Part shown: one piece after another, positions 38,201 to 46,308 of the stretch
Layout of the letters: every line of letters begins with the position of its first letter
How positions within the stretch are numbered: the first letter of the stretch is position 1
Assembly (NCBI GenBank): GCA_008828725.1
Contig: MEHQ01000871.1
Coordinates: 108,501 to 172,500, forward strand
Origin: Saccharina japonica
Lineage: Eukaryota > Sar > Phaeophyceae > Laminariales > Laminariaceae
Length of the DNA stretch: 64,000 nucleotides
Reading direction: 5' to 3'
The notes under the pieces: model-generated
Told to the model about the DNA's origin: nothing
What the model saw: only the letters and a program-made list of their open reading frames with translations
Databases searched by the model: none
Position numbers and translations under genes: made by a program

Positions 38201-41200
38201 CAGCTCTCGTCAGAAGGACGCAGCTACGACGACATGGCCGACCCGCCGGACCACGACCGCCCCGTTCGCCTCCCGATAGACGAACCCGAACTCCACTTCG
38301 CTCCGGTTCCAATCGTGTTCGACTTAGCACCGGACGCAGCACCCACGGTAGCAGCATCAGTCGACCGGGACGGACCCGTGGGGGGCAATGTCCCGCTGCT
38401 ACCGACTAACGAAGAAGCAGGTGCGGCATTGAATCGGGCAACCGAGTGGCCATCCGGCACAGTACCAAAAAAAAAAACGCATGCCATGATAGAGAGGGGT
38501 AGCACCTAAAGTTTATCTTGATTGCAGTATAGGAGCTCCATGTCTCATACCAAAAACACAAATTTGAGAAAAGCTAAAAACAATACAACCTGATGAACAG
38601 TCCGATATAGCCTTCTGTGTAGGTATTCCACGAAAAGGTAAAAAACCACTACTCTGTGGACCAACAGATGATGATATATGTATTTACTGTAGATAATCTA
38701 GATCCTAACCTGTCATTTATGAGATGCGGTGCAGTATTTGTTCAAGTACGGATCCAATCCAGGAACTGTGTTCTAGAACATTGATACTATACAGCTTCCA
38801 CCCTGCAACGTGAGCTAAATCATACCATGGTACAGATCATACAGATCATAAATATAACTCGCCTGAAAAATCTAGGTTATCAAGTGGGAATGGTCTTGAT
38901 GATCTGTACAAGGTGTGGAATGCTAATGTTTGCAGCGGTAGCAAGTCGGGGTACAGGGGGGGAACGTAGCAGTGCGTGCAAAACACTAAAGCACGCACAA
39001 CTCAAAGGTAGTTGGCCACAATAACATCATCCACATATTGCCTCTGATGTTCAAGATACCTCAATCCCCGCCCTTCTCCCCGCCCCCGCCCCCAGAAATT
39101 ATATCAAGTAATTCGAAGCTGTCATCCACGGCGAGAAAACCCGTTTGGCAAAGCGGTTCTTAGCAGGATTCAGCTCGCCCTTCATGCCACTTTCCGAACG
39201 TCCCACCTTTCGCTTTGCGCTTGGGGCAAGCAATCAATGTCCGGGTCGGTGAAAACCCGCCGTGCTCCGCCCCGGCCTTGTAGGGACGCGAGGGTCTGTG
39301 GCCATACGACTACGGCCATGCATGACATGATACCACCCCTCCCCCCCTCACCCGTCCCCGCCAAGCAGTGCCGCAGGAGGGAGGATCTTCACCGCATCAG
39401 AGTATTGCGGACGACGCCAGCGGCCAAGGGTCGCCCCGGTCTTCTTCTGTCGGCGGGTCCGTGCTCTTCGAGAGCGACATCGACGACAGCAGCCTCATCG
39501 ACGGCACTTTGTCGGCAGGCACCGTCGACACTGGTCTTACGGCGAACGGCAACATCGGCCATAAGTCGCCCCGGTCTTCTTCTGCTGGCGAGGCCGTGCT
39601 CCGAGAGAGCGACATCGACGACAGCAGCCAAGGGTCGCCCCGGTCTTCTTCTGTCGGCGGGTCTGTGCTCTTCGAGAGCGACATCGACGACAGCAGCCTC
39701 ATCGACGGCACTTTGTCGGCAGGCACCGTCGACACTGGTCTTACGGCGAACGGCGACATCGGCCATAAGTCGCCCCGGTCTTCTTCTGCTGGCGAGGCCG
39801 TGCTCCGAGAGAGCGACATCGACGACAGCAGCCAAGGGTCGCCCCGGTCTTCTTCTGTCGGCGGGTCCGTGCTCCTCGAGAGCGACATCGACGACAGCAG
39901 CCTCATCGACGGCACTTCGTCGGCAGGCACCGTCGACACTGGTCTTGCGGCGGACGGCGGCAGCGGCCATGAGTCGCCTCAGTCTTCTTCTGGCGACGAG
40001 GCTGTGCTCCGAGAGAGCGACATCGACGACAGCAGCCAAGGGTCGCCCCGGTCTTCTTCTGTCGGCGGGTCCGTGCTCCTCGAGAGCGACATCGACGACA
40101 GCAGCCTCATCGACGGCACTTCGTCGAAAGGCACCGTCGACACTGGTCTTACGGCGGACGACGGCAGCGGCCATGAGTCGCCCCGGTCTTCTTCTGGCGA
40201 CGAGGCTGTGCTCCGAGAGAGCGACATCGACGACAGCAGCCAAGGGTCGCCTCGGCCTCCTTTTGTCAGCGGGTCCGTGCTCTTCGAGAGCGACATCGAC
40301 GACAGCAGCCTCATCGACGGCACTTTGTCGACAGGCACCATCGACACTGGTCTTACGCCGGACGGCGGCAGCGGCCATGAGTCGCCTCACTCTTCTTCTG
40401 GCGACGAGGCTGTGCCCCGCGAGAGCGACATCGACGACAGCGACCAAATCAACAGCACTTCATCGGCGGCAGAGTCATTCATCGAAGTCAGAAGACCGTC
40501 CACGGTGTATGACACCGATGACGCTAACGCCTGCATGCTGTGGTCGAGGGAACAAGGATCCTTTCTGTGAGTTTCGAAAAAACAGTCGAGACTTTGTCGT
40601 GACCGCTAAGATGCGCACCACAATCGGTTCACCCCAGAGAATGTAGCGTGCATTACGCAATCGGCAGTTTGGGAGGCAGGCAGCAGTTGACGCTAAAACA
40701 TGGCCACGGCGTATTCCCTTGCCCATCACCGGTCGCCCCCTGACATAGAAACAACTACTTATTGGCGAGTTCGACTTTTACATCATAGTGTACCACAATA
40801 TGACTGATCTGGGTGTGTTCGCAAACCAGCCTTTCCGAAACACCACCTTACCGGAAACCAACGATGAAACAGAATCCTGTCGTTGTCAAGTAAGTTCAGG
40901 TTCGAATTTCAATATATCCCTAACGTGGGGCCGTCTACGTACGCACCTACCTACGCACCTGAACTGCCGTTAAAATGTGATCGACGCGGTTCCGGATGTA
41001 TTTGACTGCCGCAGATGTGCGCCCTTTCCGATGGCACAGGGTGTTGCACAGCCAAAAGTGGTTCCCGCTAACGTAATTCAATCAATTTCATGCTCTAACC
41101 CCACCCCACGAAACCATATCAGCTAGTGTAATCACCTAAGCGATGCGTCGCCCCCCGACCACATCATCTCAGTGTCGGCGCTGTCGCCGTCGTACACCGT

Positions 41201-44200
41201 AGACACTCGCTCCCTCTCTTTCAAGGACCCTTCCGTCGACACAGTCCCGAAGTTAGGACTTTGTCGATGTCAGAGTCCTCCAAAGAGAGGGAGCGAGCGT
41301 CTACGGTGTATGACAGCGACGGCACCAACGCGGCAATGATGTTATCGAGGGACTACGGGTCGTTTGGGTGAGTATACTATTGATAGCTGAGAGGAGCGTT
41401 CGTGGGGATTGGGGTTTCTCTTTCTTGAATACCTGAAAAATATGCAGCAGAAAGTATGATCGGGAAGTTACTACAACTGTTTCAAGTACATTCTAGCTGA
41501 TTGGTCTTTTTAACGTTCCTGACCGCCGCACCGTAGGTCGAACTCCCTGGGGCTACCAAGCGAGGTCGATAGCAAAGGATATGCAGCTACGTGTAGCGCC
41601 ATCTCGGACGGGAGCATCGACTTCAACGACCCTCCTGGTCTCACGTTGGTCAGCATCACGACACAGGCTTCTGCAAGCACAATTGACCGCGCGTCATCTC
41701 CACTGGTTCTTGGACGTATCAGCCCCCGGTCACCATCGCCGGTACACGTTCACGGAGAAGAGTCTAAGGCCCATTCGCCGCCCTCCACGCCGCCTTCACT
41801 AGACGGGTACAGCGCCGACGCTGAAAGCTCGCCGGGAGGTTACTACTCTGCCCCTTCCCTTGGAGACTCGTCAGGAGCGAGCTTCTCTCGGCAGACCCCT
41901 CTCGACGTGGTCGCGGGCGCTTTCTGCTCCAGCAACTCAGCCATAGAGACCGGTCACCAGCTGACAAGCATTCCGGCGGCATTGGATGAGGAGATCGCGT
42001 CTCCAACAGCAGGTGGTGGTTTTGTGGAAGTGGACGAGACGATCGAGCCTGCGGAAGAGAACCGATCGGGTGGGACCACGCGGAGGAATATGCTTAACCA
42101 TCAGGCGGCCATTGCCCGTGTAGACGACCTTGGTGAGTGGAATTACACAGCAGCTGGTTGCTTCAACGTCTCCTATGTACATGCCCGCCTCGAATGGGGG
42201 AAAGTGGCAACTGTCCCCTACACACTAGGCACATCGTTTATTTGTATTTTTGTAAGGTTGGTGTTGGCGCGTGTTGCGTTGAGAGACCTTGATCCCGGGG
42301 ATGCCTGGTCGAAGGGTGGAATGTGTCTGCTGTAGTCACGGGCCCGTGGTTAGGTTCGTGTAAAAACACAAACAAAACACGGATCGTATTGCTTTTAAGT
42401 ACGAAAGTCTCTACGCATTCGTGTGCCATGCTCAGTCCCGGAACAATTGAAGAACGAGCGTACTTTTATGCAATGTGGGGTATACCCTGTTGATATAATG
42501 TACGCAGCACGAAGACAGGAAATCCCTCGGTGTGTTTCACGAGATTCCCATCCATCAAGTGGATCGGCGCTAACCCCCTCGCCCTCTCTTCCCCCCACCC
42601 CTCTGTCACCTACCTCCCCCGTTCATGCACCAACCCGGGTAAAACTCCCTCGCGCAGAACTTCACACGCCGTCGCCAAGCGGAAGGCGACGTTCCCCGGA
42701 CAGGACTCTACCAGCGGAGACCCGCCCGCCTTCGCTAAGCCACCCGCCTACGATGCAGTCGCCCGCAGGGAGATGGCGACGCTGCGAGGGAACCTACGGC
42801 TGCGCCGTCGAGGGACCAGGGGGGTGTTCTTGGTGGGTCTCATTCTCCGGTGCAGCTACTACCCACGCGATTTGCCCGTCTATCGCGGAAGAAGAGAAAG
42901 CATACTCTCACCCTGAGCCTGCCACCATCGATGATGCCGTCCTGCGCCCTAGCAAAACCGACGAGGTGATCAGGTATAGCACTGTTGTGAGGGAAAGATC
43001 CTGCCGAGAGCGGGCACGGTTAGCGGCCGAGCGCGACAGGTACAGGTCTATCAACATCACCGACGTTTTGAAGGGCGGCACACGGCCAACGTGAGTGATC
43101 GAAAGCTTTTGTTTCCGTGATCAGCGCGCGCCACCAGCTTACAGACAGTTCTCATTGAGGCACGGTTTTGATATTTCCCACCGCACACATGGTCCTTCGT
43201 GAAATATATGTTCAGATATGATTAGTACATCGTGATACGTGAGCAATGTTTACGAAATGACGTAATATATGAACAGGATTGTGTAGCCAGATATTACTAC
43301 GTCGTCGACTGCAATTATCTCTTTCCATGCGAGGGCATATTTAAGTTGTGCGAACCGCATTAAGACGTGCATCGAACGTTTATCCTTCTACTGTAAAATT
43401 ATATGACATACCTTAAAAAAACATACCAAGTATGCGCCTACTTGCCATCTCGTATTAGCGGTCTCTGTCAAGTCTGCAGTGCAGCATATCCGGTGTCGTT
43501 GTTCCGTCACCTTGATATTATCCTCGATGTACTCTGTGCCAATATTTATCACGTTCTCTCTCGAAATCGCCATCTTTCCTCTGTACCACGGCACCCTAGG
43601 TCTAACTCCATGGGGCTACTCGACGAGGCCAGCAGCCGCACAGACGTGGCCGTCGACCCCATAAGCGCAGCTACAGAGTCCAGCAACCCCGATGACCTCG
43701 ATGTCGTCAGCATTGTGCCATCTGCCCCTTCAAGCGAGGACCCCATGAACCCGTCTCTGCTGGGCACCGAACGGCCCGAATCTGAGTCGTCCATGTCGTC
43801 GGACATCGGTAACACCAACGTCCCTAGTGCTCACGGAGCTCCGATGAAGCTTTCTATCGATGGACCCAGCAGCAGCACCGACGGTGTCCGCTCGACGGAA
43901 TGTCGGCAATCTGTCCGATCCCCGGCAGAGCGATCAGCGGGGCCCTTGGCCAAGAAGCCCTCCTTCTGCCTGGTGGTGGACAAGATGATGGCGGACTGGG
44001 AGAGAGACACTGGAGGGGTCGTCGGACAGCTGCCCATCATCGAGGAATCGGCCGTAACGTTGGACCAGGCGATGGTGTGGCCATCACCCGACAGTGTAGC
44101 GCACGCCGGTGAGGCGACAGGGGCCGGGGACGAAGACCAAGTCTACGGGGGCGGGCAGATCATCGGGCTCAACGGGGATGTAATCCTTAGCGCAGGCCCG

Positions 44201-46308
44201 TCAAGTGAGTACGGCCGTGGTTTATGCTTCGCGCGGTCGCATCCCAAAACTATTAAGGAAGATACACACTCTGACCACTGTGGCTATGCCGGCATAAGCA
44301 GGGTTTGGACAGAGTATATACGGATGCGTAGTTGTTACGGCTATGCCGGTAAAAGCTTGTGGTGTTACTTGCGCCAACCAGCAAGGCGCTAGCAGTGCCT
44401 GGTCGCTCAAAATAAGTGAGCGTTTATCGTTACTCTTAATAGTAGAAATTACTGGCTGCACCATTAATAACAAAATCAAACTTCCGGTCCGCCACAAACA
44501 CTAACCCCCTCTACCCCCTCCCCTCCCCTCCCGACCTAAACCCCATTTACATGCCGCCGAGAAGCTCTGTCCCTGGAAGCACCCCGGACACCGTCACCCA
44601 GCCGGAGACGATGGCCGCACGTTTCCCCTCCTCCGGGCACCCCTCCCACTCCGACAAGGTCTTCTCCTTCGACTCATTCGTCTCCGAGGAGGCGGCGACG
44701 CCGCGAGGGAAGCACCACCGGCTCTGGCGCCGGGAGACCGCGGAACCTCTCCCGGTCGGTCTCCCCGTCTAACGCCCGATATGCGATCGCTACGCCCCCC
44801 TCCTCCCCGGACCGGCTCCGGGCAGGCACCGTCGGGACTGGTCTTGCGGAGGACGACGGTGGCCGCCAAGGGTCGAATATGTCTTCTTCAGTTGGCGAGG
44901 CTGTGCGCCGCGGGAACGACATCAACGGCGGCGGCGGGTTCATCGATGGCAACTTGTTGGCGGCCGGGCCATTGGTCGAAGTCGAGCGGGAATCTACGCT
45001 GTACGACAGCGATGACGCTGCCGCCCGCATACTGTGCTCGATGAGAGAAGCATCCATTGGGCGAGTAAAACAAAATAGTCAAGACTTGAATCGTGGTTGT
45101 TCCGTACCAAGCCCCCAAGTGCACCACCACAATCGGCCCACCCTAGAATACTTAGGGCAAAAGCGACCGGTGTCATTGTGAGCGGAGTGTGCAGTGCGTA
45201 AGCGGCCGTAAGAACGAAGGTAAAGTTGGTTCGCAATTGGCCATGACATATTCTTCCCCCGGTCGTTTCTAAGAAGACCGATTGAAGATAAGCTGATGGC
45301 GATTTCAGCTGTGCATAAATTATTATGTACACCGACTTGCTTGCATTATATGGTTGCACATGGCACGGTCCGAAAAATAATGAACCCCTTATAACACTCT
45401 CGGTGTTGCGTATACCGTACATTGCATTGCCAACCTGTCCTAAAGCGAAAGCCTTCTGCACGCCCATGCTGCAATTTTACTTAAAACGTTGAATTTTCCG
45501 AACACGATATACTGACCGGAAATGCATATACGCCATTTCCTATCGCACTATTAGTATTAGGTGTTGCACAGTCAGCAATGGTTGCCACCGATGTAACTCA
45601 AGCAACCGCCTTCTGACAGCTTCGATCACCCCCCCTTCCGTGTCATGATCTCGTCACCGCAGGGCCAACTCTTTGGGGTTTTCCAGTGACTCCGGCAGCA
45701 ACATGAACGTGGCTGACAACATTTCCGACAGGGACTCCGAGCTCGCTTCTTCTCAAGCACCGGCATCGTCGTCTAGCAGCCTGCCATCCGCCCCGTCGAG
45801 CGACGTCAGACTAAGCGGTGCCTCCGAACTCGCCTCGTCTCATGCGCTGGCACCGTCGTCTATCAGTCTACCACCCGCCCCGTTGAGCGATGTCACGTTC
45901 AGCGATGTCGATGTGGGCGATGATGTTGACACGGCCGTGCCTGCTCTGCCGGACGTCACCACTACACAACTACTCCATGGGACGTCGACTTCGGCAGCTG
46001 AATCAGCACCGTTACCACCACCACCACCACCACCACCACCACCACCACTACCAAAAGCGGAAAGGAAGAACTCGGCGGAGATGACGGCTTTTGAATTCCT
46101 GTCGGGAGAGCCCAAAAGCAGCGATGCCGTGCCACTTCCTGGACCGCGAAGCGTGGGAAACGGAGGCCGACACGCGGAGGGTGCGATGTCCGATGTCGCC
46201 GCCCGGAACGCGCCCGTTAAAGACACTCGTCCAAAGCTGAAGTATGTTTCCTTGATTGGCTACGAAGAATTCAAGTGGACTGGACTTCCGAACAACAACA
46301 CCGGTTAG
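34724..46308 (+). CDS. Tandem gene A: ten-exon IQ-motif, Ser/Asp-rich protein with split STVYDSD/NSLG modules
   Basis: Predicted exons: 34724-35266, 36084-36688, 37939-38420, 39369-40566, 41257-41367, 41537-42132, 42508-43090, 43600-44204, 44562-45060 and 45663-46308. All junctions match in phase, giving 5868 nt and about 1955 residues. The product is largely disordered: a hydrophobic stretch at about 39-56, IQ motifs at 211-222 and 244-254 (the second a full L-Q-x-x-x-R-G-x-x-x-R), acidic 68-residue repeats in exon 4, an RS/SP-rich part in exon 9 and poly-Pro in exon 10. A module ending R-x-S-T-V-Y-D-[ST]-D...GSF and continuing [SA]-N-S-[LM]-G across the next junction recurs. The IQ motifs suggest calmodulin binding; otherwise I do not recognise the family. 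The same structure is found in gene B, which supports the model. The exon 5 start and the final stop are the least certain points. Confidence 0.72.
36084..36688 (+). CDS. Gene A exon 2 (IQ motifs)
   Basis: Acceptor ATGTGACAG precedes GCTCTCGAA. The exon encodes AIAIQAFWRTGRSVR and AAVRLQALARGVIAR, IQ-type calmodulin-binding motifs, then an Ala/Glu/Arg-rich region. Donor CACAA|GTGAGG overlaps a possible stop (AAG TGA). I favour splicing, because the next exon restores the frame with one base in both gene copies. Confidence 0.72.
36700..37790. repeat. Gene A intron 2: two direct and one inverted copies of a 210-bp repeat, plus (ACT)n
   Basis: GCCGTTTTTTTC.AAC.ATG followed by GGTATCCTTAAG/GGCATCCTTAAG and TCAGAAAAACACATT/GAAAACACGTTCTA appears at about 36718-36930 and 37114-37335. 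It is inverted at about 37560-37775. (ACT)n occupies 36944-37030. The same arrangement with a much longer (ACT)n is in gene B at 53120-54800. Confidence 0.7.
37939..38420 (+). CDS. Gene A exon 3
   Basis: Acceptor ACTTCGCAG precedes GTCTTTGCAC. The exon encodes 160 Ser/Pro/Asp-rich residues (LHAISLIDESIN.., later DLAPDAAPTVAA). I use donor GAAGCAG|GTGCGG because its phase fits exon 4 and it is conserved in gene B. The open frame itself runs on to a TAA at 38507. Confidence 0.6.
38690..38905 (+). repeat. Element R5, copy 2 (short array)
   Basis: AGATCCTAACCTGTCAT, CGGATCCAATCCAGGAAC, TTCTAGAA, a two-to-three-unit ATCATACAG array and GATGATCTGT..GTGTGGAATGCTAATGTT match the copies at 9900 and 56540. 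It lies in intron 3 of gene A. Confidence 0.65.
39110..39345 (+). repeat. Dispersed repeat family R2, copy 3, at the exon 4 acceptor
   Basis: TTCGAAGCTGTCATCCAC through AAAGCGGTTCTTAGCAGGAT and GACTACGGCCATGCATGA matches 3450-3680. It ends about 20 bp before the acceptor of exon 4, so the polypyrimidine tract of this intron lies at the repeat boundary. Confidence 0.65.
39369..40566 (+). CDS. Gene A exon 4 (acidic 68-residue repeats and first STVYD module)
   Basis: Acceptor GCCAAGCAG precedes TGCCGCAGG. The exon encodes PQEGGSSPHQS, then five exact-length 68-residue repeats with ESDIDDSSLIDGT and SAGTVDTGL motifs, then RRPSTVYDTDDANACMLWSR and QGSF. Donor TTTCT|GTGAGT, phase 2. The gene B counterpart has only about 1.5 repeat units. 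Confidence 0.75.
39427..40446 (+). repeat. Coding minisatellite, 5 units of 204 bp
   Basis: AGGGTCGCC starts each unit at 39427, 39631, 39835, 40039 and 40243, exactly 204 bp apart. Each unit itself holds two related halves (GSPRSSSVGG..ESDIDDSSLIDGT and SPRSSS.GEAVLRESDIDDSS). The reverse strand is also open over the array, which is a by-product of composition. Confidence 0.95.
41172..41332. repeat. Palindrome containing gene A exon 5
   Basis: The left half (CGTACACCGTAGACACTCGC TCCCTCTCTTT) is the inverse of the right half (AAAGAGAGGGAGCGAGCGTC TACGGTGTATGA). A shorter palindrome CACAGTCC..GGACTTTGTCG forms the middle. The minus strand therefore also encodes an ERVSTVYDGD-like module. Confidence 0.85.
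41257..41367 (+). CDS. Gene A exon 5 (second STVYDSD module)
   Basis: This encodes SKERERASTVYDSDGTNAAM and ends DYGSFG at donor TTTGG|GTGAGT. The acceptor GAAGTTAG is chosen for phase and is uncertain. The length of 111 nt with phase 2 on both sides makes the exon skippable without frame change. Confidence 0.6.
41537..42132 (+). CDS. Gene A exon 6
   Basis: Acceptor GCACCGTAG precedes GTCGAACTCC. The exon starts SNSLGLPSEVDS, the C-terminal half of the split module, then runs Ser/Pro-rich (SPRSPSPVHVHGEESKAHSP) to an acidic FVEVDETIEPAEEN and ARVDDL. Donor CTTG|GTGAGT, phase 1. It has the same length in gene B. Confidence 0.75.
42508..43090 (+). CDS. Gene A exon 7
   Basis: Acceptor TGTACGCAG precedes CACGAAGAC. 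The exon encodes RRQEIPRCVSRD, a Pro/Ser-rich basic middle, then SIAEEEKAYSHPEP and a charged EVIRYSTVVRERSCRERARL tail that may be a diverged STVYD module. Donor CCAAC|GTGAGT, phase 2. It has the same length in gene B. Confidence 0.72.
43600..44204 (+). CDS. Gene A exon 8
   Basis: Acceptor GCACCCTAG precedes GTCTAACTCC. The exon begins SNSMGLLDEASS, then NPDDLDVVSIVPSAPSSEDP, and ends VYGGGQIIGLNGDVILSAGP. Donor TCAA|GTGAGT, phase 1. Compared with gene B it has 53 extra codons in the Ser-rich middle. Confidence 0.75.
44562..45060 (+). CDS. Gene A exon 9 (RS/SP-rich, third STLYDSD module, GC donor)
   Basis: The pyrimidine-rich acceptor ends GCCGAG|AAG|CTC, a NAGNAG pair. The exon encodes SPSTHSSPRRRRREGS, LSRSVSPSN, then RAGTVGTGLAEDD and FIDGNLL..EVERESTLYDSDDAAARI, a diverged copy of the exon 4 repeat plus module. 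It ends at ATTGG|GCGAGT, a GC donor inferred by alignment with the other module junctions. It has the same length in gene B. Confidence 0.65.
45663..46308 (+). CDS. Gene A exon 10 (terminal)
   Basis: Acceptor TCACCGCAG precedes GGCCAACTC. The exon starts ANSLGFSSDSGS, the C-half of the module. It continues with two LASSxA-type Ser/Pro repeats, a poly-Pro run, then the conserved end PKLKYVSLIGYEEFKWTGLP and NNNTG-stop. The last 24 residues are identical in gene B, suggesting a constrained C-terminus. Confidence 0.75.

Noticed and set aside
38421-38509. Read-through of exon 3 to the TAA at 38507 as the gene end
   Set aside because: The donor GCAG|GTGCGG is conserved in both copies and its phase fits exon 4. 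Homology stops soon after the donor region in gene B.
39389-40447. Open frame of 352 codons on the minus strand over the exon 4 repeats
   Set aside because: It is antisense to the repeat-bearing exon. Its openness follows from the 204-bp unit lacking stops on that strand. The plus-strand frame has splice sites, a paralogue and the module.
39237-40646. Open frame of 469 codons, plus strand, in another frame of the same repeat
   Set aside because: It also owes its length to the minisatellite. It has no paralogue frame in gene B of similar extent and does not join neighbouring exons in phase.
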